NCBI GenBank assembly: GCA_018399535.1
Contig: JAGYOR010000007.1
Coordinates: forward strand, 1-34,498
Length of the DNA stretch: 34,498 nt
Direction of reading: 5' to 3'
DNA from: Deltaproteobacteria bacterium
GTDB lineage: Bacteria; Desulfobacterota; Syntrophia; Syntrophales; UBA2210
The notes under the pieces were generated by a model. It saw only the letters and a program-made list of their open reading frames with translations. It was not told the DNA's origin and did no database searches. How positions within the stretch are numbered: the stretch's first letter is position 1; each line of letters begins with the position of its first letter. The translations under genes were made by a program, and so were the position numbers. Of this stretch, positions 24,333 to 31,963 are shown piece after piece.

Positions 24333-25865
24333 TTACGGCAACGGAATATTCGAGAGCATGTACTTCAGATCCTTGTCTTCGAATCGAATGGCCAGGCCGA
24401 AGAAAGGCGACGAATTGCCGTGCTTGCTTATAAAATCGTCCCAGCCCGCCGTCAGGTACACATTTTTAAAGAGCCGGTAATCAGCGTAGGCTTTAAGATG
24501 CGTGCGACGTTCATCGTCGAAATCGAAGGCCTCGAATGTGAACTGCAGGGCATCTTTGAAGGCGAAATAATCAACACCGACCCCGCCGGTGGACTCGAAA
24601 ATACCGCCTCGCAGAACGATGTCCCTGAAACGCTTGCCGATCTGGGCGTCGAAAAGCACTCCGCTTTTGTCATATTCTTCATAACGAACCGTCCTGCCGG
24701 TTGAGTAATCGGTCCGCTCGGTGACGGTTCTTTTTCCGCGAGGGTCGGCCACTATGCCCAGGGCGTAGAACATGTCTTCCCGCGGCTGGATCCGCACGGT
24801 AAAATAGGACTTCGCTTTGTCCGTCCGGGCGAGATATTCACCCCGGTAAGCAAGGTAGGTCCTGAACTGCTCCGTCTTGGAAACGTAACGGTTTATACCC
24901 TCCATGCTGCGGTCGATGCTTTTCAGACCCCGGTTGATGTTGTCCACGGTCTCGTCCTCGTAGACCAGTTTACCGATGGTTCCCTCACCGGAGCTGATCT
25001 GGGCGGTAACTTTTTGGAGGGACTCGACAGTCGACGTCAGGTTGTCGAAAAGTTCCCTGTTTTCTACAAGCTGGCCCAGTGTTCCCTCACCCCGGTTGAT
25101 TCGTTCGGTGATGTCGCCCAGAGCCGCCACGGATCGATTGAGGTTGTCGAACACATCCCTGTTTTCTACAAGCTGGCCGATCGTCCCTTCACCGTGGTTG
25201 ATCTTGTCGGAAATTTCACTCAGGGAAACAAACGTCCGCTGAATTTCATGGGATGCTTCCGTCAGGCTTTCCGCCAGTCGGCTGAAACTTTCATCGCTTT
25301 TCTCGACCACCCGGTTCAAGTTCACCGTCAAATCACGGGTATTTTCCACGATGGCGCGCAGGTTGGCTTCTCCTTCATCGCCTCCCATGACCTGCCTCAG
25401 GGAGGCGGTTACGGTCTTAATGTCGTTGGCAATGTTTCCCAGCTCCCGGAGCATCTTGTCCATATCGGCGGTCGCTTCCACATGATCGATTTCGCCGTCT
25501 TCGGGTATGTATCCATATTCCTCGCTGCCCGGTTTGATATCGACGTATTTGTCGCCCAGGATGCCATGGGTTTTGAGCGAGGCGATCACGTCCTTCTCCA
25601 GTTTGACCGATGGAAGGATACGCAAGGTTACCACGGCCCGTCCATCTTCAAGAACGATGCTTTCGACCCGTCCGACTTCCACGCCGGCGATCTGCACGGC
25701 CGCGTCCCGCTCCAGGCCGGCCACATTGTCGAAGGCAACCTTTACGGGATAGCCCTTTCGAATGCCGAATCCGTACTCTCCCACCCTGAAGGACATGTAG
25801 CCAAGAATGATCATGGCCGCCAGGACAAAAACCCCTACCTTCGCTTCGGTACTTATGGAGCGCAT
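24333..25865 (-). CDS. mlaD: MlaD/MCE protein with 34-residue repeats and beta-rich C-terminal domain
   Basis: MCE proteins form hexameric rings that carry lipids between the membranes. An inner-membrane helix (about 8-27) leads to one MCE domain (about 33-115: YPVKVAFDNVAGLERDAAVQIAGVEVGRV, GDKYVDI). A helical region of about 100 residues follows, then three 34-residue repeats (INHGEGTIGQLVENRDVFDNL and relatives, about 222-323). The last 170 residues alternate hydrophobic and polar residues in many short strands (YFTVRIQPREDMFYALGIVAD, VYLTAGWDDF, PFFGLAIRFED), like a small outer-membrane barrel. E. coli MlaD has 183 residues; this has 510. The track starts at a TTG; ATG 25865 (MRSISTEAKVGVF) is preferred. 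The MCE call is certain; the barrel is inference. Confidence 0.92.
   Translation of the reverse strand: MRSISTEAKVGVFVLAAMIILGYMSFRVGEYGFGIRKGYPVKVAFDNVAGLERDAAVQIAGVEVGRVESIVLEDGRAVVTLRILPSVKLEKDVIASLKTHGILGDKYVDIKPGSEEYGYIPEDGEIDHVEATADMDKMLRELGNIANDIKTVTASLRQVMGGDEGEANLRAIVENTRDLTVNLNRVVEKSDESFSRLAESLTEASHEIQRTFVSLSEISDKINHGEGTIGQLVENRDVFDNLNRSVAALGDITERINRGEGTLGQLVENRELFDNLTSTVESLQKVTAQISSGEGTIGKLVYEDETVDNINRGLKSIDRSMEGINRYVSKTEQFRTYLAYRGEYLARTDKAKSYFTVRIQPREDMFYALGIVADPRGKRTVTERTDYSTGRTVRYEEYDKSGVLFDAQIGKRFRDIVLRGGIFESTGGVGVDYFAFKDALQFTFEAFDFDDERRTHLKAYADYRLFKNVYLTAGWDDFISKHGNSSPFFGLAIRFEDKDLKYMLSNIPLP
24897..25202 (-). repeat. Three 34-residue (102-bp) tandem repeats inside mlaD
   Basis: Each unit begins I-N/S-x-GEGT-I/L-G-Q/K-LV and ends in a helix (DVFDNLNRSVAALGDITER, ELFDNLTSTVESLQKVTAQ, ETVDNINRGLKSIDRSMEG). 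The first two units share the 23-base stretch tccctgttttctacaagctggcc (written on the plus strand), which shows recent duplication or gene conversion. The third has diverged. They lie between the MCE domain and the beta-rich end. Confidence 0.85.
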
Positions 25866-25954
25866 GCCGATCCCCCGATACAATTCTTACGTTTGTCGCA
25901 TATCACCGCCAGCGACGCAACTTAATCCTTCCTCTGCGGCGTTCGGAGAGGCCG

Positions 25955-26701
25955 CTACATGATGCTGATAGGCCCCTCGAGACTGCCGGCCATAAACTGC
26001 TGCACCACGGGGTTTTCCGAGTTTTTCACTTCCTCCGGGGCGCCGAATTCAATAATTTTACCGTCATACAGCATAGCAACCTGGTGACCGATGGAAAAAA
26101 TCGACTTTATGTCGTGGCTGATAACCACGCAGGTCAAATTGTATTTCCGCTGCGTTTCAAAAATCAGCCGGTCGATGGCCTCGGTCATGACAGGGTCGAG
26201 CCCCGTGGTCGGCTCGTCGAAAAGAACGATCTGCGGCTGCATGGCCATGGCCCGCGCCAGGCCTACCCTCTTTTTCATACCGCCCGACAACTCGGACGGC
26301 ATTTTCCCCTCAATGCCCGAAAGACCAACGTCCTGCAACCGCGAACGGACCCGCTCCCTTATCTCGGGTTCCTTCATCCGCGTGTGCTCGCGAAGGGGAA
26401 AGGCCACGTTTTCAAACACGTTCATGGAATCGAACAGCGCCGCCTCCTGGAAGAGCATGCCGAACTTCTTGCGCGTTTCGTTCAGGTCCCGGTCGTTCAT
26501 GGCAGTGATGTCGTCGCCGTCCACGAGAACCTTTCCTTGGTCAGGCTTGATGAGGCCGATAATGTGTTTTAAAAGCACGCTCTTGCCGCCGCCGGATCGA
26601 CCGATGATGATCGTGGTCTTTCCTTCCTCGATCGTGAGGTTCAGGCCGTCCAGTACTTTCTGGGTTTTAAACGACTTGGAAATGTCAACCAGTTGAATCA
26701 T
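25955..26701 (-). CDS. mlaF: ABC transporter ATP-binding protein MlaF
   Basis: MlaF powers the MlaFE lipid transporter at the inner membrane. Walker A is [16 protein letters not shown] (about 34-49), the Q-loop is [18 protein letters not shown], the signature is [15 protein letters not shown], Walker B is [14 protein letters not shown], and the switch His is in VVISHDIKS. The 248 residues are standard. [21 protein letters not shown] is characteristic of the Mla/Ttg2A subgroup. It starts 27 bases after mlaE and lies 89 bases before mlaD, so the three genes form an mlaEFD unit. No MlaB (STAS) gene is present. Confidence 0.97.
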   Translation of the reverse strand: MIQLVDISKSFKTQKVLDGLNLTIEEGKTTIIIGRSGGGKSVLLKHIIGLIKPDQGKVLVDGDDITAMNDRDLNETRKKFGMLFQEAALFDSMNVFENVAFPLREHTRMKEPEIRERVRSRLQDVGLSGIEGKMPSELSGGMKKRVGLARAMAMQPQIVLFDEPTTGLDPVMTEAIDRLIFETQRKYNLTCVVISHDIKSIFSIGHQVAMLYDGKIIEFGAPEEVKNSENPVVQQFMAGSLEGPISIM

Positions 26702-26728
26702 CGTACACGCTGCCGTCCTTTTCAGGTC

Positions 26729-27508
26729 TCAGAACATCAGGGCCGTCAGGAAATAATCGCTGATCAGTATAGTGATGGCGGCAATAACCACGGCCTCGGT
26801 GGTCGCCTTTCCGACGCCCTCGGCCCCGCCGGTGGTGTTGAACCCCTTGTAACATCCCACGAACGAGAGTATGAGGCCGAAAAAGGCGGCCTTGACGAGA
26901 CCGTTATAAATATCCGATAACTGCACAAAGGTCGTCATGTTCTTCATGAACATGCCCTTGTTGATATCCAGGATGGGTACGCCGACGAAATAGGCCCCCA
27001 CCACCCCGACAAAAACGGAAACCACGGTAAGCACGGGCAGCATGGTGATGCCGGCGATCACCCGGGGAACAATAAGGGTTTTTACCGGGTTGGCGGCCAT
27101 GACGTAAAGGGCGTCGATCTGTTCCGTCACCCGCATGGTGCCCAGTTCAGCCGCCATTGCCGATCCCGCCCGGGCCGTCACCATGAGTGCCGTCAGAACC
27201 GGTCCCAGTTCGCGAGCCATGGCCAGGGCTACCGTTGACCCGACCAGCGTCTCAGCGCTGAACATGCGGAACCCGTAGCATATCTGCAGCGTCATAACCA
27301 TTCCCGTAAAAAGTCCCGTGAGAACCACAACGAAGATGGACTTGACCCCCACGAATTCCATCTGCTTGACTATGAGTCGCATCTTGAAAGGAGGCCGCAC
27401 CGCCCAGGCCACCACCGACAGGAACAGCAGGAGCATCCTTCCCATCTCTTCCAGTGCGGAAAAAATCGATCTGCCGAACCGGTCGAAAAACGCGATCACA
27501 CTGTTCAT
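26729..27508 (-). CDS. mlaE: ABC transporter permease MlaE
   Basis: MlaE is the membrane subunit that with MlaF and MlaD transfers phospholipids at the inner membrane. About five hydrophobic segments are visible in 259 residues. The family signature region GPVLTALMVTARAGSAMAAELGTMRVTEQIDALYVMAANPVKTLIVPRVIAG is intact, and the C-terminal FVGCYKGFNTTGGAEGVGKATTEAVV is typical. AAGGTGAT lies just before ATG 27508. It heads the mlaEFD run and follows the first ddl paralog by 62 bases, so it could share that transcript. Confidence 0.96.
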   Translation of the reverse strand: MNSVIAFFDRFGRSIFSALEEMGRMLLLFLSVVAWAVRPPFKMRLIVKQMEFVGVKSIFVVVLTGLFTGMVMTLQICYGFRMFSAETLVGSTVALAMARELGPVLTALMVTARAGSAMAAELGTMRVTEQIDALYVMAANPVKTLIVPRVIAGITMLPVLTVVSVFVGVVGAYFVGVPILDINKGMFMKNMTTFVQLSDIYNGLVKAAFFGLILSFVGCYKGFNTTGGAEGVGKATTEAVVIAAITILISDYFLTALMF

Positions 27509-27570
27509 TGATCACCTTCTGCTCTTTTCACGGACACCCTCGTTTTTTTATTTTTATATCCGCAGCCCTC

Positions 27571-28650
27571 TCACAGGGGACCTTTTTTCTTCCGGTGAAC
27601 CTCGAGGGAATACTGAATAATCCGGTCCATGAGATCGGACTGGCTGATGCCCGACTCGGCCGCCTGGTGAAAAAGCACCGTCGACGGCGTCATGCCGGGC
27701 AGGCTGTTCGGCTCGAGCACCACTACTTCACCGTCGTCCTTCACAAACATGTCGATCCGCGCGTACACCTGCAGCCCCAGCGTTATATAGGCCTTTCGGG
27801 CCGTTTCCCGTACCTTCTCGAGAACATCAGGCGGCAGGCGCGCGGGGGTCTTGTTTTCGCCCTGGCCGTAGAGAAACTTGTCTTCCAGCGACAGGATATC
27901 CGCCGTGGGAATCGTTTCAGACGGCGTCAGTGCCTTTGGATCATCCGTTCCTATGACGCCGCAGGTGACCTCCATGCCGGCAATGAACTCCTCCACGAGC
28001 ACTTCGTTGTCCCACTGCATGGCGGCTTCCACCGCCGCGACCGCTTCTTCGCGGGCGTCGACCCTCGTCACCGCCGTCGAGCATCCCTCGCGGGTGGGCT
28101 TCACCACGCAGGGCAGACCTATATTCAGCTCCATTCGTTCGACGACGCCTTCCGGGTCGGCAGTCCATTCCGCGCGCGGCACCACCACTGTTTTCGGCAC
28201 GCCGATCCCCTCCAGGGAAAGCAGTCGTCGTGCGACGTACTTGTTCATGCCCAACGCCGAAGCCAGCACGCCCGAACCCACGTAGGGAATGCCGAGCAGT
28301 TCCAGCAGCCCCTGGAAACAACCATCCTCGCCGTACTTGCCGTGAAGGGCGATATAAACGACGTCCACCTCGTTCTTCAGTTCCTCGTAGGGAATACGCC
28401 GCGCCTCGCCGTCAAGGTCTTCTTCGATATCGGCGGTGGCGTTTCTCATGAGATGCTTGAGGGGAATCAGCCAGAGCCCACCCCTGCCATCCATGAAAAC
28501 GGGGATTGGCTTGTAGCGACCCTTCGGAAGTTTTCCAAAAATGTTCCGGCCGCTTTCGAGAGAAATTTCCCGTTCCGATGAGATCCCCCCCATAACCACG
28601 CCGACCCGTATTATGGAAGGCGAAGAATCGGCCTGTTCCATCAAAGCCAT
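27571..28650 (-). CDS. ddl: D-alanine-D-alanine ligase paralog with altered specificity residues
   Basis: This ATP-grasp ligase joins D-Ala to a second D-Ala or a relative for peptidoglycan. SSEREISLESGRN supplies the Glu of DdlB Glu15. ALHGKYGEDGCFQG, ALGMNKYVAR, ARIDMF and LEPNSLPGMT carry the conserved His, Lys, Arg, Asp, Glu and Asn. Two positions of the Glu15-Ser150-Tyr216 triad differ: the usual KPxxEGSSVG reads KPTREGCSTA (Ser to Cys) and the usual KY of the omega loop reads LEDKF (Tyr to Phe). The second change is the one linked to D-Ala-D-Lac activity in Leuconostoc-type enzymes. Start M3 (28650) is preferred over a TTG, with GGATGG 6 nt upstream. It has its own promoter. Confidence 0.9.
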   Translation of the reverse strand: MALMEQADSSPSIIRVGVVMGGISSEREISLESGRNIFGKLPKGRYKPIPVFMDGRGGLWLIPLKHLMRNATADIEEDLDGEARRIPYEELKNEVDVVYIALHGKYGEDGCFQGLLELLGIPYVGSGVLASALGMNKYVARRLLSLEGIGVPKTVVVPRAEWTADPEGVVERMELNIGLPCVVKPTREGCSTAVTRVDAREEAVAAVEAAMQWDNEVLVEEFIAGMEVTCGVIGTDDPKALTPSETIPTADILSLEDKFLYGQGENKTPARLPPDVLEKVRETARKAYITLGLQVYARIDMFVKDDGEVVVLEPNSLPGMTPSTVLFHQAAESGISQSDLMDRIIQYSLEVHRKKKGPL

Positions 28651-28685
28651 AAGCAACCATCCGATTATTATTATTACGTATCAGG

Positions 28686-28714
28686 CATATACTGAGAAAA
28701 AAGAACCTTGTAAA
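28686..28714 (-). promoter_or_regulatory. Sigma-70 promoter for the first ddl paralog and perhaps mlaEFD
   Basis: On the minus strand TTTACA (28714-28709), a 17-nt spacer and TATATG (28691-28686) lie in the 138-base gap between the two ddl genes, about 36 bases before the ATG. It allows this ddl, and possibly mlaEFD behind it, to be expressed without alr and the other ddl. Confidence 0.55.
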
Positions 28715-28788
28715 GCTCTTTTCCCTGTATACGGCAATCATCCCCGGAGTCCCGGCGCCGTTGCAGAAAATCATATTCAGGTTGTTTA

Positions 28789-29856
28789 TCAGAGCGGACC
28801 CCGTTTCGCGCCGTGAACAACGAGCGAAATATCGATCAAGCGGGATATAATGTCCGAGGGGAACAGGCCCGCTTCCGCGGCCTGTTCAAAAAAAAATGAC
28901 GAAGGCGCCATGCCCGAAGAAGAATTGGGGTCGGTGATCACCACCTCGCCGCTGTCAAGGTAAAATCCGTCGATCCGGGCATAACATCGGAAGCCCAGTG
29001 AACGGTAGGCCCGCACCACTTCCTTTTTTATAATTTCCACCGCCCTGCCTGGTATGGACTTGGGTGGCGTAAATTTGCGGCACATTCCGGGCATGTATTT
29101 GTCGTCATACGTAAAAAAAGCGCTCCGGGGCTGAATTTCCGTCACCGCCAGTGGACGGGGACCGTCATCCTCGTCGATCACGATGGAAGAAAACTCGGCG
29201 CCCTCGAGATACTCCTCGACAAGCACGGTTCTGTCCCACGTGAAAGCGCTTTCGATACCGTCGGCCAGGGACTCCGGATCCCGCACGATGGTAACGCCGA
29301 CACTGGACCCTTCCCGAAGGGGCTTCGTCACCAGCGGGAACCCGAAAGAATCGGCCAGTTTCTTCTCCGTCTGCCGACGGTCGCGCGACCATTCCTCTTC
29401 GCTCACGGTCATACTCCGGGGCACGCGGATACCCGATTCACGAAGCAGCCTCTGCTGAACATGCTTGTCCATCCCCAGTGCGGACGCGAGTACTCCCGAT
29501 CCCGTATAGGGAATTCGGAGAATTTCCAGCAGTCCCTGAATGCAACCGTCATCGCCGTACTTTCCGTGCAGTGCTATAAAGACTACATCGATCCTGTCGC
29601 GCAGGTCCTCGAAGGCGATCCGCTCCGCCTCTCCCCGGAGGCGCTCAATGATATCAACGGTGGTATTCTGGGATACGAGTTTCCAGGGCAGTATCCAGAG
29701 CCCGGCCTCGGCGTCCATGAAGACCGGCAACGGGTCGAAACGGTCGCGGTCCAGGTTGTCGTATACATTGCGTCCGCTGTTGAGCGACACTTCCTTCTCC
29801 GAGGACATTCCGCCGAACAGCACCCCTACTTTTATTTTTTCTGTCATGGCTTCCAT
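28789..29856 (-). CDS. ddl: D-alanine-D-alanine ligase paralog with altered metal-site motif
   Basis: This is a second ATP-grasp Ddl of about 355 residues. The substrate-binding motifs are standard: SSEKEVSLNSGRN, ALHGKYGDDGCIQG, ALGMDKHV, KPLREGSSVGVTIV (Ser150 kept) and TYDDKYMPG (Tyr216 kept). The metal-binding end differs. The usual E-x-N-T-x-P-G-M-T reads TDPNSSSGMAP, so Glu270 is Asp and the Pro-Gly-Met-Thr turn is changed. Asp in ARIDGF and the Asn are kept, so the protein is probably still active, but with altered metal handling or a different acceptor. It lies 50 bases after alr and is probably cotranscribed. M4 (29847) is an alternative start. It could be a paralog used under another condition, or part of a heteromer. 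Confidence 0.88.
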   Translation of the reverse strand: MEAMTEKIKVGVLFGGMSSEKEVSLNSGRNVYDNLDRDRFDPLPVFMDAEAGLWILPWKLVSQNTTVDIIERLRGEAERIAFEDLRDRIDVVFIALHGKYGDDGCIQGLLEILRIPYTGSGVLASALGMDKHVQQRLLRESGIRVPRSMTVSEEEWSRDRRQTEKKLADSFGFPLVTKPLREGSSVGVTIVRDPESLADGIESAFTWDRTVLVEEYLEGAEFSSIVIDEDDGPRPLAVTEIQPRSAFFTYDDKYMPGMCRKFTPPKSIPGRAVEIIKKEVVRAYRSLGFRCYARIDGFYLDSGEVVITDPNSSSGMAPSSFFFEQAAEAGLFPSDIISRLIDISLVVHGAKRGPL

Positions 29857-29906
29857 ACGGCAATTCTGAAATACCGGGCGGCTTCGTCTTTATCGCGAAT
29901 GACCGG

Positions 29907-31862
29907 TTACAAATCCCAGGAAAAAGTCACCCCGCTGTTGGGAAAGATCCAGTCCCGGGTTCCCAGTCGAAGGGTAACCGCTCTTCCCCGATCAACGGTT
30001 ACCTCGGGGGTATGATGTTTGCCGGCGAAAAAGCTGGTCTCGCGGACATTGCGGATTCCCGTACCGGCATAGTCGAAGCATATCTCGAGTCCCCTGGTCG
30101 GATAAACCAGGTACACGGAGAACGTCCTGCTCGTCTTGAGTTTCTTGGTGACGATTTCAATTTCAACCTTTACGTCCCGATTCAATTTGTCCCGAAGTTC
30201 ATCCCCGCCGCACCATACCTCGAGCCCGCGGTCGGTGACCTCCCGGCGCCTGACGGCCGCGTCTCGGCCGTCGATGCGGACACTGTCGACCATGAAATCT
30301 TGTTCGGGAACTTCCCCCGGCGGTGACGGCAGGAGCCAGCGGTATTCGCATCGTTCCTCGTCGAAAAGCGACGAAAGCTGCTCGTTGTTAAGCGCGCAAC
30401 CGATGAGAAAGTGCTGATGGCGCAGTGTTTTCATATATTCCACGTGCGTCGTGACACTGAAATAATCCCGCGCTTCCTTTTCGTCAGCGACCTTGTCCCT
30501 GTCGGCCTCGCGCACGCGAACCCGGTATTTGAATCCCGTTCGGAGCTCCAGCGGTCGGTTTTCTTTACCAAAGAGCGTCTCGAACATTTCATAAAAAATC
30601 GCGTCGCCCATCTCGGCGTCGGAAGCGCGGGCCCGGAAGCAGCTTCGTATAATATTGTCGATGCGGGCGAGGGAACGCTCCTCATCGGGAAGAAATACAC
30701 GACGCAGCCGGGGCTCGACCGAATCGGTCTCGCCCCGGTTGAGAAAAACGCGGGGCGCGCGTTTGCCCAGGGCACACGCAACCTCGTAGCTGATCGTCCC
30801 CGACTTTCGCGCTATCTCGTCGGCGGTTATGACGTCGTCACCCTGCTTTCCCATGAGCACCACCTCGTCTCCCGTCGCGCAGCCGGGCACGTCGGTGACG
30901 TCGAGATTACACATGTCCATCGATACGCGGCCCACGACGGGAACGCGGCGACCCCGCACGAGCGCCTCTCCCCTGTTGGACAGGACGAATCCGTAACCGT
31001 CGCCGTACCCGACCGGAATGGTCGCGATCCTGGCGGGTCCGCCCGTCCGATAGGTCCTTCCATACCCGACGCTGTAGCCTGCAGGAACATCCTTCAACAG
31101 GACGATCGTGGTTTTGAAGGTCATAACAGGGGCGAGATCTACCGTTGATTTCCTTTCCGGTCCGGGATAAATGCCGTACGTCATGATGCCGGGACGAATC
31201 AGGTCAAGGTGAAACTCCGGAAAGTTGATGACCCCGCCGCTGTTTGCCAGGTGCTTCACGGGAACAGTGATTCCTTTCCGCTCCAGGGTTGAAAGCAGCC
31301 CTTGGAAAAGACGCCCCTGTTGATAATTATATTCGTCGCCGGCAGACTCGCTGAGGGAGAGATGCGAGAAAATACCTTCGATACTTATATGTTCGAGTCC
31401 CTGAATCTCTTCGATGACGGAAACCGCGTCATCATACAGGACACCGCCACGGCCCATGCCCGTATCGATCTCCACGTGCACGTCCATTGACGTGCCGCGG
31501 CCGGCGAGACGGCGGGAAAGTTCCCGGGCGAAAACCGGATCGGAAACACAGGGCACCAGGGAATACTTGATGATATCGTCGATCTCGGCCGTTGTGGAAG
31601 GACTGAGAATAATTATCGGCGCTTCGATGCCGCTTACCCGCAGCTGGACGCCCTCGTCGGCATTGGCCACTCCGAGGCATGACACGCCGTTTTTCAGTGC
31701 CGCCCGGGATATTTCAATGGCGCCGTGCCCGTAAGCGTCCGCCTTGACCACCTGCATGACGCGGACATCGCTCCCCACCAGTCGGCGGATCACGTTCCAG
31801 TTATGCCTGAAGTTGTCCAAGTCGATCTCGACCCAGTTTCTGTAAGCCGGTGTATTCGACAT
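29907..31862 (-). CDS. alr: Alanine racemase fused to a C-terminal domain of unknown function
   Basis: This PLP enzyme interconverts L- and D-alanine for peptidoglycan. VVKADAYGHGA carries the PLP lysine (Lys40), and SVGYGRTY the second catalytic base (about Tyr267). HLANSGG, DLIRPGIMTYG, PVGYGDGYG and GRVSMDMCNLDVTD are all intact. The racemase domain ends near residue 378 (VFLNRG). The reading frame then runs on for about 270 more residues without a break. That extension opens with helices (RSLARIDNIIRSCFRARASD), then becomes strand-rich, and ends IFPNSGVTFSWDL. It has no membrane helix or signal. Typical Alr has about 360-390 residues. I do not recognise the extra domain. CAGGA lies 5 nt before the ATG. 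Ddl genes follow directly, which supports a D-Ala supply role. Confidence 0.93.
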   Translation of the reverse strand: MSNTPAYRNWVEIDLDNFRHNWNVIRRLVGSDVRVMQVVKADAYGHGAIEISRAALKNGVSCLGVANADEGVQLRVSGIEAPIIILSPSTTAEIDDIIKYSLVPCVSDPVFARELSRRLAGRGTSMDVHVEIDTGMGRGGVLYDDAVSVIEEIQGLEHISIEGIFSHLSLSESAGDEYNYQQGRLFQGLLSTLERKGITVPVKHLANSGGVINFPEFHLDLIRPGIMTYGIYPGPERKSTVDLAPVMTFKTTIVLLKDVPAGYSVGYGRTYRTGGPARIATIPVGYGDGYGFVLSNRGEALVRGRRVPVVGRVSMDMCNLDVTDVPGCATGDEVVLMGKQGDDVITADEIARKSGTISYEVACALGKRAPRVFLNRGETDSVEPRLRRVFLPDEERSLARIDNIIRSCFRARASDAEMGDAIFYEMFETLFGKENRPLELRTGFKYRVRVREADRDKVADEKEARDYFSVTTHVEYMKTLRHQHFLIGCALNNEQLSSLFDEERCEYRWLLPSPPGEVPEQDFMVDSVRIDGRDAAVRRREVTDRGLEVWCGGDELRDKLNRDVKVEIEIVTKKLKTSRTFSVYLVYPTRGLEICFDYAGTGIRNVRETSFFAGKHHTPEVTVDRGRAVTLRLGTRDWIFPNSGVTFSWDL

Positions 31863-31963
31863 ATTGATCCTGCGTCCCGCAGCCTCGGGAGCCGTAACCC
31901 CGCCTGCAGGAAAAAATAATGTTAGCGGTCGTTTTTACCAGAGGGAACGAAAAAAGAACAGCC

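Noticed and set aside
23739-24704. 321-residue plus-strand ORF crossing the HELIH and mlaD genes
   Set aside because: It is antisense to two well-supported genes and to the promoter between them.
27454-28581. 375-residue plus-strand ORF opposite the first ddl paralog
   Set aside because: It is His/Arg-rich shadow translation. The opposite strand has the complete ATP-grasp motifs.
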